From contig JACKCC010000013.1 of the NCBI GenBank assembly GCA_020634245.1, positions 124,001-188,000 of the forward strand: 64,000 nt of DNA. The letters are read 5' to 3'. Position 1 is the stretch's first letter, and each line of letters opens with the position of its first letter. The stretch comes from Ardenticatenaceae bacterium. Lineage in GTDB: Bacteria > Chloroflexota > Anaerolineae > Promineifilales > Promineifilaceae. Shown one piece after another: positions 34,370-43,113 of this stretch. Under the pieces are notes generated by a model. The model was not told the origin of the DNA. It saw only the letters and a list, made by a program, of their open reading frames with translations, and did not search any database. The position numbers and the translations under genes are program-made.

Positions 34370-37300
34370 ATGTTTGACGCAAACTTGTGGCGAGCCGCCC
34401 TGTCGAATCGACGTCTGCTTGGTTTAACTGTTGTTTTCAGCGCCCTGAGCGGAGCAGCAACGATTGCCCAGGCGTTCTTTTTGAGCCGGATTGTGGATGG
34501 GGTTTTTCTGCAAGGCATGACTGACGTTACCAGCCTGCTCCTGGCGCTGGTCAGTGCTATCCTGGCCCGCGCGCTGCTGGATGCCGGGGGCGAAACGGCC
34601 GCACACCGGCTGGCCAACGGTTTGATGCATGATTTGCGAAGGCGGCTGCTGGCTCATCTGGCGGAGTCAGGGCCAGCCAAATTGGATGATGAACGAACGG
34701 GGGAGGTAACGGCCGTACTTACCACTGGTATTGATTCTCTGGAAGCGTATTTCAGCCAATATTTGCCGCAGTTATTCAGCGCCAGCCTCATCCCACTGGC
34801 CATTTTCGCCTTCGTCCTGCCCGCCGATTGGCCGTCGGCGCTCATCCTCATCATTACCGCGCCGCTCATTCCTCTGTTTATGATTCTGATTGGCCGCTTT
34901 GCCGACAACCTGACTCAGCGGCAGTGGCGCTCCCTCAGCCTGATGAGCGCCCACTTCCTCGACGTTTTACAAGGGTTGACCACACTCAAAATCCTGGGTC
35001 AAAGCCGCCAGCAGGCGCAAAACATTGCCCATATTACCGAACGCCACCAGGAAGCGACAATGGGAGTCCTGCGCATTGCCTTCCTCTCGGCACTAACGTT
35101 GGAACTGCTCTCGACGCTGAGTGTGGCCATCGTCGCTGTGGCCATTGGCCTGCGCCTGCTGCACGGCACGATGGCTTTTGCCGATGCCCTGTTCGTCCTC
35201 ATTCTGGCCCCGGAGTTTTACCTGCCGCTGCGCCTGCTGGGGCAGCGTTTTCACGCCGGGATGAATGGCAAGGCAGCAGCGGAACAAATATTTAGAGGCT
35301 GGGAGACTAGAGACTGGAGATTAGAGACTGACGCTTTCCAATGTCCAGTCTCTAATCTCCAGTCTCTCCATAATGCTAAGATTGAACTGCAAAACGTCAG
35401 CTATGCTTACCAGGATGGCCGTCGTCCGGCGCTGCATGGTGTGAGTTTTAGCATTGGGCCAGGGGAGAAGGTGGCGCTGGTAGGCCCAAGTGGTGCGGGC
35501 AAGAGTACGATTGCCAGTTTGCTGTTGGGATTTATCGCGCCGGATGACGGCAAGATTGTTGTAACCAAAGAAAATAATCCACAGATTCACGCAGATAAAG
35601 CAGAAAAATCTGTGTCGATCCGTGTTTATCCGTGTCCAGAAAAGGACAGTTGGCGGAGTCAAATCGCCTGGGTGCCGCAGAATCCTTATTTGTTTTACGA
35701 TACCGTCGCCGAAAACATCCGGCTGGGACGGCCAGAAGCTAATGACGACAAGGTGATTGCCGCAGCTAAGGCGGCGCAAGCACATGATTTCATCACTGCT
35801 TTGCCGCAAGGCTATGACACGCTCATCGGTGAACAAGGGGCGCGCTTGAGCGGCGGACAGGCACAGCGGCTGGCACTGGCCCGCGCTTTCTTGCTGGATG
35901 CGCCATTCCTCATTCTGGATGAGCCGACAGCCCATTTGGACTCGCAAACGGAAGCGGATGTACAAACAGCGACAGAGGCTTTATTAAACGGCCGTTCCGC
36001 CCTCATCATCGCCCACCGCCAGCAAACCGTCACCCAGGCTGATAAAGTTGTGGTGTTGGAGAAAGGGCGGGTGATGGAGATACGGGAAACGTCATCCGTC
36101 ATCCGTAAACCGTTATCCGTGAGCCGTCACTCCCCACTCCCTGCTCCGCACTCGTTACTCGCCACTCGCCACTCGCCACCAGCCGCCAGCAGCCAACAAC
36201 CAATCCGCCACCTGCTGAGTTTATTACGGCCGTACCAATCCCGCATCGCCCTGGCCGTTTTACTGGGGGCACTGACGATTGGCAGCAGCATCAGCCTGTT
36301 GGGCACGTCGGCTTACCTGATTTCGGCCGCCGCCTTGCAGCCCTCCATCGCCGAACTAAGCGTGGCCATCGTCGGCGTACGCTTCTTCGGCCTGTCGCGC
36401 GGCGTCTTCCGCTATTTAGAACGGCTGGTTTCCCACGGCGTCACCTTCCGCCTGCTGGCCCGGCTGCGCGTCTGGTTTTACGAAGCACTGGAACCGCTGG
36501 CTCCAGCCCGTTTGCAGCAGTTCCGCAGCGGCGATTTGCTGGCCCGCATCGTCGCCGATATCGAGACGCTGGAAGATTTTTTTGTGCGCGTGGTCGCGCC
36601 ACCGCTGGTGTCTCTGGTCATTGCGATTGGGATGGGCGTGTGGACGGCCGTTTACGACCCCACGCTCGCTCTCACCCTGCTTTTCTTCCTGGCGCTGGCC
36701 GGTGTAGGACTGCCGCTGCTCAGCCTCAAACTCAGCCAGCAGCCAGGCAAAGCTATCATCACTCACCGATCCGATTTGCATATTCGCCTAGTAGAAATGG
36801 TGCAGGGCCTGGCTGATTTGACGGCGTTGGGGCAGAACGGCCGTTTCCAGGCCCGCATCGAACAAATCAGCCGCCGACTCACCACCGCTCAAAACCGGAT
36901 GGCGGTCATCAGCGGCCTGCATGCCGGATTGAGCACCCTGCTCAGCAACGGCGGGATGACCGCAGTTTTGGCGATGACTGTGCCGTTAGTCGTCCGGGGA
37001 CAAATTGACGGCGTGCATCTGGCCGGGCTGGCGCTGGCGGCATTGGCAGCGTTTGAAGCCACACAACCTCTGCCCCAGGCAGCGCAGCAGCTTACCGGCA
37101 GCCGGCAAGCGATGGCGCGCCTGCTGGAAATCGTGACCGTACCACCGGCCGTCAGCGAACCAGTTCAACCCGCGCCGCCGCCATCATCACCGGCACTGAC
37201 CGTGCGCCATCTCTCTTTTGCCTACGACGACGGCCCGCCGGTGCTGGAAGATGTCAGCTTCGACCTGCCGCCGGGTAAACGACTGGCTGTCGTCGGCCCC

Positions 37301-37927
37301 AGCGGCGCGGGCAAAACGACGCTGCTCAACCTGCTCCTGCGCTTTTGGCAGGTGGAAAAGGGCGAGATTGTGCTGGACGGCCGTTCCCTGACCAGCTACC
37401 AATCCACCGACGTGCGCCGCTGTTTTGGCGTCATCGGCCAGAATACGTATTTGTTCAACGGCTCGGTGCGCGACAATTTACGGCTGGCCAATTCGCAAGC
37501 CGACCAGTCGGCCATCGAAACGGCAGCGCAGCAGGCCCAGATTCATGATTTCATCGCCGGTTTGCCTGATGGGTATGAAACGGCCGTGGGTGAACTCGGC
37601 CGTCAGCTCAGCGGCGGGCAGCGGCAGCGGCTGGCTATCGCCCGTGCTTTACTGCGTAACGCACCCATTCTGCTGCTGGATGAACCGACGGCCAATCTGG
37701 ATACACTGACAGCACAGCAAATTCTGGATACAATAACGGCCGTTAGCGCCAACCGCAGCCTGCTGCTCATCACTCACCAGCTTAGTGGGCTGGAGCGGAT
37801 GGATGAGATTGTGGTGTTAGAGAACGGCCGTGTCGTTGAACGCGGCCAGCATCAGCAGCTCATCGAGCAGCAAGGTTTGTATTTTCGGCTGTGGACGCTG
37901 CAAAACCAAAAGACGGAGATTCTATAG
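34370..37927 (+). CDS. cydDC: Fused CydD-CydC heterodimeric-type ABC transporter
   Basis: 1185 residues, both halves of the thiol (glutathione/cysteine) exporter needed to assemble cytochrome bd, joined in one chain. First half: six-helix domain, Walker A GPSGAGKST and LSGGQAQRLALARAFLLD...ILDEPTAHLD. Second half: six helices from about 620, Walker A GPSGAGKTT and LSGGQRQRLAIARALLRNAPILLLDEPTANLD. Three stretches are in-frame REP sequence: residues about 310-333, about 400-424, and the inter-half linker (about 570-606, rich in SVIRKPLSVS and ATRHSPP). The stop codon TAG is formed by a palindromic REP. No clear ribosome site precedes the ATG. Confidence 0.9.
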   Translation: MFDANLWRAALSNRRLLGLTVVFSALSGAATIAQAFFLSRIVDGVFLQGMTDVTSLLLALVSAILARALLDAGGETAAHRLANGLMHDLRRRLLAHLAESGPAKLDDERTGEVTAVLTTGIDSLEAYFSQYLPQLFSASLIPLAIFAFVLPADWPSALILIITAPLIPLFMILIGRFADNLTQRQWRSLSLMSAHFLDVLQGLTTLKILGQSRQQAQNIAHITERHQEATMGVLRIAFLSALTLELLSTLSVAIVAVAIGLRLLHGTMAFADALFVLILAPEFYLPLRLLGQRFHAGMNGKAAAEQIFRGWETRDWRLETDAFQCPVSNLQSLHNAKIELQNVSYAYQDGRRPALHGVSFSIGPGEKVALVGPSGAGKSTIASLLLGFIAPDDGKIVVTKENNPQIHADKAEKSVSIRVYPCPEKDSWRSQIAWVPQNPYLFYDTVAENIRLGRPEANDDKVIAAAKAAQAHDFITALPQGYDTLIGEQGARLSGGQAQRLALARAFLLDAPFLILDEPTAHLDSQTEADVQTATEALLNGRSALIIAHRQQTVTQADKVVVLEKGRVMEIRETSSVIRKPLSVSRHSPLPAPHSLLATRHSPPAASSQQPIRHLLSLLRPYQSRIALAVLLGALTIGSSISLLGTSAYLISAAALQPSIAELSVAIVGVRFFGLSRGVFRYLERLVSHGVTFRLLARLRVWFYEALEPLAPARLQQFRSGDLLARIVADIETLEDFFVRVVAPPLVSLVIAIGMGVWTAVYDPTLALTLLFFLALAGVGLPLLSLKLSQQPGKAIITHRSDLHIRLVEMVQGLADLTALGQNGRFQARIEQISRRLTTAQNRMAVISGLHAGLSTLLSNGGMTAVLAMTVPLVVRGQIDGVHLAGLALAALAAFEATQPLPQAAQQLTGSRQAMARLLEIVTVPPAVSEPVQPAPPPSSPALTVRHLSFAYDDGPPVLEDVSFDLPPGKRLAVVGPSGAGKTTLLNLLLRFWQVEKGEIVLDGRSLTSYQSTDVRRCFGVIGQNTYLFNGSVRDNLRLANSQADQSAIETAAQQAQIHDFIAGLPDGYETAVGELGRQLSGGQRQRLAIARALLRNAPILLLDEPTANLDTLTAQQILDTITAVSANRSLLLITHQLSGLERMDEIVVLENGRVVERGQHQQLIEQQGLYFRLWTLQNQKTEIL
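35309..35367. repeat. REP inserted in frame inside cydDC (GAGACTGG family)
   Basis: A perfect 22-nt inverted repeat (35309-35330 against 35346-35367) made of AGAGACTGGAGATTAGAG words, the family seen at 298-360. It is translated as RDWRLETD... and ...SNLQSLHN between the first membrane domain and the first nucleotide-binding domain. Confidence 0.85.
35571..35640. repeat. REP inserted in frame inside cydDC (ATCCGTGTTTATCCGTG type)
   Basis: Contains ATCCACAGATTCACGCAGATAAAG and ATCTGTGTCGATCCGTGTTTATCCGTGTCC-like words, typical of intergenic REPs. It is translated without a stop in a loop of the first nucleotide-binding domain, just before WRSQIAWVPQNP. Confidence 0.65.
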
Positions 37928-37958
37928 GTGACAGTCACTTCCAAAGTGACTGTCACCT
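37926..37958. repeat. 33-bp palindromic REP that supplies the cydDC stop codon
   Basis: A full copy with centre TTCCAAAG. The TAG stop of cydDC (37925-37927) is the repeat edge, and the next ORF starts eight bases after the repeat. Confidence 0.9.
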
Positions 37959-37965
37959 TCTGCTC

Positions 37966-38160
37966 ATGACAAAGAGACAATTAGGATTCGTTTTTATTGC
38001 TTTGGGCGTGTTGGCCATTGCCGGTACATTTCTGATGGATTTGGCCGGCGCGGGTCAGTTTCAAGGCATCGGCCCGGCACAGCGGCTGGCGCTCATCGGC
38101 GCGGGTGTTGTCATTTTGGTCGGCGTTACCCTGCTGCCATTCGGAGATAATCCGGCATGA
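37966..38160 (+). CDS. Small two-helix membrane protein
   Basis: 64 residues, family not recognised. Two hydrophobic segments (LGFVFIALGVLAIAGTFLMDLA and LALIGAGVVILVGVTLLPFG) suggest a hairpin in the membrane. ATG 37966 follows the REP directly and no ribosome site is visible, so translation may depend on the upstream gene. Its stop codon overlaps the ATG of the glycosyltransferase (ATGA), which suggests coupling. Confidence 0.55.
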   Translation: MTKRQLGFVFIALGVLAIAGTFLMDLAGAGQFQGIGPAQRLALIGAGVVILVGVTLLPFGDNPA

Positions 38161-39857
38161 GGGCAAAGTGGCAAGGTGGCAAGGTGGCAAAGTGGCAAAC
38201 TGTTTTGCCGCGCGTTTTAATTGGATTGGCGCTGCTGGCGTTTGTCGGGTATTTCATCGTTTACCTCATTTACGCCGGGCATTTGTTCCAGTTTCCGTTT
38301 GATTATGACCAGGGTGAAGGCTTTGAATTGATGGATACGGTTCTGTTCAGCCAGGGCGAGTGGCCGTACCGGGACAATAATGTTTATCCGTTCTACTCGT
38401 CCAACTACCCGCCGCTGTTTCACGTTTTCACCGTGCCGCTGGTCTGGCTGTTTGGGCCGAAGTATTGGACGGGGCGGCTGGTGTCATTTCTGGGGACGCT
38501 GATAACGGCCGTTGCCATCACCTATGCTGTTCAAAGAGAAAATAATAAACCGCAAAGACGCGAAGAACGCAAAGAAAACATCTCTACGCTCTCCGCGTCT
38601 CTGCGGTTTATTTTAGGGAAACGGCCGTGGCTCTCCCTGATTGTCGGCCTCGGCTTCCTGGCCTCCAACTACGTCTACCATGTGGGGCCGCTGTTCCGGC
38701 AGCATATGTTCATGGTCATGTTCGAAACGCTGGCCGTTGTCTGGCTGGCCCGCACCATTGACCGGGAAGAAGAAACGGGCAAGCGGAATAACAAGGCACT
38801 GTTGGTTGTGATGGTTTTGCTGCTAATGGCCGGTTACACAAAACAGTTGGCTTATGCTACCGTCGCCGCCGTTTTCATCTTTCTGTTCCTGCGCCAACCA
38901 AAACGAGCCGTATTGTGGGCGGTGCCATTTGCGGCCGTTACCGGCCTCATCTTCTGGTGGATTAACACAGCCACCGACGGCTTCTGGTTTCTGAATACAG
39001 TCACAGCCAACGTCAACCCGTTTGTACCCGGCCAATTTGAGGGCTTATTCCGACAGTGGTTCCGGCTGCATACGCTGTTTATCCTCGTCGCCGCCGGATT
39101 TGCCATTTACCAGTTATATTTTGAGCGGCTGTCGATTTATTCGATCTGGTTTGTAGCGGCGGCGCTGAACAGTGTCACCGCCGGTAAATGGGGTGCGGGC
39201 GAGAGTTATTTTGCCACGGCCGTTGCCGCCAGCCTCATCTTGACCGGATTAGCCTTCAACCGGCTGCTGGATTGGGCCGAAAACCGTAAAGCGAATTGGC
39301 AATTCGCTTTACAAATTGTCATTCCGGTTCTATTTTTGTGGCAGGCGGGCAAACTATTCCATATGCCCACGCACACGCCCACACTGGCCGCCATCGCCAA
39401 CGCCTTGGGCCAGCCCACCGAAGTGATGATTGCGCCGCAAACCTCCTGTTCCGCGCCGCGCGAACCAGAGCCGATTCCCTACGTCGATTCGGCCGGGGTA
39501 TCGCTGCTGGGCCGCCCGCCGAACCAGGTCGACACGGCAGCGGGCATCGCCATCACCGAATTGATTGCGCGGGGCAGGTCGCCGGCTTTCGCCGAGGATG
39601 CCGGATTTAACTTTTACCTGGGCCGGGATGTAGTCACCAATCCGACACAACTGCTCAATTTGTACAACAACGGCGCGGTCGATTTAACGGAAATGTTGGC
39701 CATGCTGGACGAGCAGGCGTTTGACACCGTCGTCCTGCGCGCCCAGTTTTACCCGCCGGAAGTGCTTAACGTTATCGGCCAGCGCTATGAAACGACCGAT
39801 TTGGTGCAGATGAACGGCTTCGTCTACTGCGTCATGACGCCCCGGGCAGCAAACTGA
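38157..39857 (+). CDS. Membrane glycosyltransferase (GT39/ArnT-like, C-superfamily)
   Basis: 566 residues with about nine to eleven membrane segments. After the first segment a periplasmic loop opens FDYDQGEGFELMD, and SSNYPPLFH follows; acidic residues in the first loop are the catalytic signature of polyprenyl-phosphate-sugar-dependent GT-C transferases. The cytoplasmic stretch VQRENNKPQRREERKENISTL is translated REP sequence (38548-38609), as is the N-terminal RAKWQGGKVAKWQ. The C-terminal 150 residues are soluble and probably periplasmic. The acceptor is unknown. It overlaps the small upstream gene by four bases. Confidence 0.75.
   Translation: MRAKWQGGKVAKWQTVLPRVLIGLALLAFVGYFIVYLIYAGHLFQFPFDYDQGEGFELMDTVLFSQGEWPYRDNNVYPFYSSNYPPLFHVFTVPLVWLFGPKYWTGRLVSFLGTLITAVAITYAVQRENNKPQRREERKENISTLSASLRFILGKRPWLSLIVGLGFLASNYVYHVGPLFRQHMFMVMFETLAVVWLARTIDREEETGKRNNKALLVVMVLLLMAGYTKQLAYATVAAVFIFLFLRQPKRAVLWAVPFAAVTGLIFWWINTATDGFWFLNTVTANVNPFVPGQFEGLFRQWFRLHTLFILVAAGFAIYQLYFERLSIYSIWFVAAALNSVTAGKWGAGESYFATAVAASLILTGLAFNRLLDWAENRKANWQFALQIVIPVLFLWQAGKLFHMPTHTPTLAAIANALGQPTEVMIAPQTSCSAPREPEPIPYVDSAGVSLLGRPPNQVDTAAGIAITELIARGRSPAFAEDAGFNFYLGRDVVTNPTQLLNLYNNGAVDLTEMLAMLDEQAFDTVVLRAQFYPPEVLNVIGQRYETTDLVQMNGFVYCVMTPRAAN
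38548..38609. repeat. REP inserted in frame in the glycosyltransferase gene
   Basis: AAACCGCAAAGACGCGAAG...CGCGTCTCTGCGGTTT is an inverted repeat of the common CGCAAAGACGC intergenic family. It keeps the reading frame and adds a charged cytoplasmic loop of about 20 residues. Confidence 0.8.
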
Positions 39858-39884
39858 TTAACGATTGACGATTGTGACAAACCA

Positions 39885-39915
39885 GATTACAAAAGTCTGG
39901 CAGACTTTTGTAATC
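39885..39915. repeat. Perfect 31-bp palindrome
   Basis: GATTACAAAAGTCTG and CAGACTTTTGTAATC flank a single G. It follows the glycosyltransferase stop by about 30 bp. No T-run follows, so it is more likely a REP than a terminator. Confidence 0.6.
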
Positions 39916-40035
39916 TCTTGCGGGATCAATAAAAACTACGCGCCCCCTTAAACCATTTGCCACTAACCATTAACCATCTTTTTCAGGTATACTTGAAGCG
40001 ATTCATCCACCCAAAAAATGTGCTGAGAATTCGCT

Positions 40036-41535
40036 ATGAACGACGATTCTATACTCGAAAGACCCATGCCGCAGAAAATCGGCCGTTATCTTGTCCAATC
40101 TTTATTAGGGCAGGGCGGGATGGCTGTTGTTTACCGGGCCATTGACCCGCGCTTTGAGCGGGAAGTAGCTATCAAAATCCTGTCTCATGAATTGCTGCCC
40201 GATCCCCAATTCCGACAGCGTTTTGACCGGGAAGCTAAGATGATTGCCGCGTTGGAGCATCCGTTCATCGTGCCGGTACATGACTTTGGCGATCAGGATG
40301 GCCAGCCATATCTGGTGATGCGGCTGATGAGCGGCGGCACGCTGACCAACCGGTTGGAATCTGGCCCTCTGCCACTGCCCAAAGTGGCCCAGATTGTGCA
40401 GCGGCTCAGTTCAGCCTTGGCAGAAGCGCATAAACGAGGCGTTATACACCGAGACCTAAAGCCGGGTAATGTGTTGTTTGACCAGTATGATCTGGCTTAT
40501 CTTTCCGATTTTGGTATTGCCCGGATGACGGAGCGCTCTTCGACGCTAACGGGTGGCAACACGATGGGAACGCCAGGGTATATGAGTCCTGAACAGATTG
40601 AAGGCCAGCCGGTTGACGGCCGTTCCGACATTTATGCGCTGGGGGTGTTAACTTACGAAATGGTCACCGGTCGCCGACCGTTTGAAGCCGACACGCCCAT
40701 GATGGTGATGGTCAAACAGATGACTGAGCAAGCGCCTCGATTGGCCGATTTACGAAACGACCTGCCGCTGGAATATGATTTACTGCTGGAAAAAACGATG
40801 GCCCGCGAACCGGCGAAACGGCCGTCATCTGTCATCGAAGTGTCGGAAATGTTGTTTGCAGCCACACGAGCCAGCCGCCAGGCGGAACCGCCCACGATGG
40901 TGACCAGCAGCGACCCGTCAGATAATCCCGCTAAAGTTGCCACCCAGGTTGCCCCAGAACTGCCGGCAGCAACGCCACGCCCCCCGGCACGAGCCTACGA
41001 AACCAAATCGGTCTTGTTGATTGCCTGCCCCAGCTGCCAGCAGCCAATCGACATTCACGATCATGGCGAATCGATTCACTGCCCGTCTTGTAACCGTGAT
41101 TTTGCCCTGCGCAATCATACCTGCCCGAACTGTTACCATTACCATGAAGCGAAAACGGCCGTTTGCCAGCAGTGCGGCGAAAGTATCAATCGAGTCTGCC
41201 GCCAATGCCACACCGCCAACTGGGGCGGCGACGAAACCTGCACCAAATGTGGCGCGCCCCTCGATATTTTCGAATTGATGTACAGCCATTCCAGCAAAGC
41301 CACTGTGGAACGATTACAGCGACAAATGAGCGAAGCTGCCGACTTCAAAAAAGTGGAAGAAGCGGCTTCGCAAAAACGGATGGAAGAGATGAAGGCCATC
41401 GAACGAGAGCGGCAGGCCGAACTGTACCGCCGCCGGCAAAAACGGCAGCAAGAAGAACGGACATTGATGTTTTTGACCGTTGGTATTTTACTGGCCGTCA
41501 GTGTGATTGCTGTCTTTTACTTTATTTTTTTCTAA
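40036..41535 (+). CDS. Ser/Thr protein kinase with double zinc ribbon and C-terminal membrane anchor
   Basis: 499 residues. Kinase domain about 15-280: GQGGMAVVY loop, VAIKIL lysine, HRDLKPGNVLF catalytic loop, DFGIAR metal site and GTPGYMSPEQ activation segment. After a Pro/Ala linker come zinc-ribbon pairs (CPSCQQPIDIHDHG, CPSCNRDFA, CPNC, CQQCGES, CRQCHTAN, CTKCGAP), then a charged coiled coil (MSEAADFKKVEEAASQKRMEEM) and a C-terminal membrane segment (LMFLTVGILLAVSVIAVFYF). It phosphorylates Ser/Thr by family; the zinc ribbons probably recruit partners. Start: the first ATG; a second at 40066 (MPQKIGRY) is possible, and neither has a strong ribosome site. Confidence 0.9.
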   Translation: MNDDSILERPMPQKIGRYLVQSLLGQGGMAVVYRAIDPRFEREVAIKILSHELLPDPQFRQRFDREAKMIAALEHPFIVPVHDFGDQDGQPYLVMRLMSGGTLTNRLESGPLPLPKVAQIVQRLSSALAEAHKRGVIHRDLKPGNVLFDQYDLAYLSDFGIARMTERSSTLTGGNTMGTPGYMSPEQIEGQPVDGRSDIYALGVLTYEMVTGRRPFEADTPMMVMVKQMTEQAPRLADLRNDLPLEYDLLLEKTMAREPAKRPSSVIEVSEMLFAATRASRQAEPPTMVTSSDPSDNPAKVATQVAPELPAATPRPPARAYETKSVLLIACPSCQQPIDIHDHGESIHCPSCNRDFALRNHTCPNCYHYHEAKTAVCQQCGESINRVCRQCHTANWGGDETCTKCGAPLDIFELMYSHSSKATVERLQRQMSEAADFKKVEEAASQKRMEEMKAIERERQAELYRRRQKRQQEERTLMFLTVGILLAVSVIAVFYFIFF

Positions 41536-41538
41536 ACC

Positions 41539-42306
41539 ATGCCCGGCGCGTACCAGATTTCCCTGCCCGTTTTTTCCGGCCCGCTCGACTTGCTGCTGCA
41601 TCTTATTGAGCGGCAGGAATTTGACATTACCACTATCTCGCTGGTTAAAGTTACCGAGCAGTACCTGGCCCAGATTGAGCAGCTCAAAGAAAACCGGATT
41701 GAAAATTTAATTGATTTTCTGGTGGTAGCCGCCCGTCTGGTGCAAATCAAGAGCCGTGCCCTGCTGCCGCAAACCATCGTTTTTGCCGGGGACGAAGAGG
41801 AGGAGGACCCGGCTGAAGCACTCATCCGCCAACTAAAGGCATACAAACGGTTCAAACAAGCGGCGGTCTGGTTCCAGGCACGGGAAGAAGCCGGGCTGCG
41901 AACTTATTTGCGGGTCGCTCCGCCGCCGAAGCTGGATGGGGAACTGGATATGACCGGCATCACGCTGGATACGTTGATAACGGCCGTTCAGGAAGCCCTG
42001 GCTCGCGGCGAAACCAAAACGGACAGTGTGGCCATTGCCCGCCCGCGCCGGGTGACGATTGAGGGGCAAATCAGCCTGCTGCGCAAACGGTTGAAGCAGT
42101 ACGGCCGTTCCCAATTCCACGACCTGCTGCCGGCCAAAGCGGAACGAGTAGAGGTAGCCATCACTTTGCTGGCGGTACTGGAACTAATCAAACGGCGCGA
42201 ATTGACGGCCAGCCAGCCAGAACTGTTCGGCCCTATCGAGGTCATTGCGACTGATTTGATTGGCTCAGAAAATCAAATAAGTGAAACCAATTCTTTCGTA
42301 GGCTAA
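41539..42306 (+). CDS. scpA: Segregation and condensation protein A
   Basis: 255 residues, the kleisin subunit of the bacterial condensin, which joins SMC heads with ScpB in chromosome segregation. The N-terminus YQISLPVFSGPLDLLLHLIERQEFDITTISLVKVTEQYL is diagnostic. The C-terminal winged helix is at FHDLLPAKAERVEVAITLLAVLELIKRRELTASQ. The start lies only three bases after the kinase stop, so the two genes are probably cotranscribed. No scpB lies in the window. Its last 65 bp overlap a convergent gene. Confidence 0.95.
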   Translation: MPGAYQISLPVFSGPLDLLLHLIERQEFDITTISLVKVTEQYLAQIEQLKENRIENLIDFLVVAARLVQIKSRALLPQTIVFAGDEEEEDPAEALIRQLKAYKRFKQAAVWFQAREEAGLRTYLRVAPPPKLDGELDMTGITLDTLITAVQEALARGETKTDSVAIARPRRVTIEGQISLLRKRLKQYGRSQFHDLLPAKAERVEVAITLLAVLELIKRRELTASQPELFGPIEVIATDLIGSENQISETNSFVG

Positions 42307-42643
42307 ACAGCGCCGCCGCCCCGCCCAAACTATCAATCACCACATCAACCAGTTGGCCATTGCGGCCGGGAACGAAGGTCTGGTGGTATTCGTCGCTAAT
42401 GGCATAGAGGATTGTGAACACGATGGCATAGAGATACGGCCGTTTCCGCCCATCAAATACACGCCAGGCCAGTATCGCCAGCAGTGCATAAGCCAGGAAG
42501 TGCGCTCCCTTTTTCACCAGTAAATCCCAAATACCAAATGAAGGAATATCTGCCTTGGGCTGGTCGGATAAAAGGAAGATAGCTCCCATCCACAACAACA
42601 GCAGCAGCCACCGCCCCCACCGGCTATGCCACCATGTCACCAC
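42242..42643 (-). CDS. VanZ-like family membrane protein
   Basis: 133 residues with four membrane segments. The VanZ signature AISDEYHQTFVPGRNGQLVDVVIDSLGG lies in the last third. GAHFLAYALLAILAW is the conserved second helix. Relatives relate to teicoplanin resistance or cell-wall functions, but most are uncharacterised. Start: GTG 42643, overlapping the stop of the upstream zinc-ribbon gene (TTGTGGTGA), so translation is coupled. Its 3' end overlaps the scpA end by 65 bp in antisense. Confidence 0.8.
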   Translation of the reverse strand: MVTWWHSRWGRWLLLLLWMGAIFLLSDQPKADIPSFGIWDLLVKKGAHFLAYALLAILAWRVFDGRKRPYLYAIVFTILYAISDEYHQTFVPGRNGQLVDVVIDSLGGAAALFSLRKNWFHLFDFLSQSNQSQ

Positions 42644-43020
42644 AAATGATACTCCCGCCCCACCTTGTGAATCGTCCAGGCCACGCCGCCTAAAATGGCC
42701 AGCGGAATAAGATAACGCAGCAGGCCAATCCCACCGTAACGAGCCAAAACCAAAAGCAAAGCTACGCCTAAAATGGTCAACAGTCGGCGCGAAAGCTGGC
42801 CCGGTTCGCCTGTGCTTTCACGATAGGCGGCGCGGCAGGCACGGCCGTTTCCCACCGTCAGCCACGCCCCATCCAATGACCACTGGCAGCCGCACTCACG
42901 ACATTGCAAGGAAACGGCCGTTGTCCCATCCGGCATTCCTTCTGTCCGTTTCAACACCTCGCCGCCGCAGTGATTACAATCGTGGCCGCTGTCTTCCCAG
43001 GTCGTTTTTGTTTCAAACAT
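42637..43020 (-). CDS. Zinc-ribbon membrane protein
   Basis: 127 residues. The N-terminus contains two CxxC knuckles (CNHCGGEVLKRTEG and CRECGCQW), a likely zinc ribbon. Two hydrophobic segments follow (LLTILGVALLLVLARYGGIGLLRYLIPLAILGG). Start: ATG 43020 (MFETKTTW). The frame is open to 43092, but those codons are the TTGGTTGG repeat and no ribosome site is seen there. The function is unknown. It overlaps the VanZ-like gene downstream. Confidence 0.6.
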   Translation of the reverse strand: MFETKTTWEDSGHDCNHCGGEVLKRTEGMPDGTTAVSLQCRECGCQWSLDGAWLTVGNGRACRAAYRESTGEPGQLSRRLLTILGVALLLVLARYGGIGLLRYLIPLAILGGVAWTIHKVGREYHLW

Positions 43021-43026
43021 GATAAT

Positions 43027-43110
43027 GGATGGTTGGTTGGCTGGTTGGATAGTTGGTTCACAAACAAACCAGCAAACCAACAAACTATCCAACCAACAAA
43101 CTATCTATCA
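43027..43110. repeat. TTGGTTGG/CCAACCAA intergenic repeat
   Basis: GGATGGTTGGTTGGCTGGTTGGATAG faces AACCAACAAACTATCCAACCAAC, the second member of the family at 1260-1352. Confidence 0.55.
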
Positions 43111-43113
43111 AAC

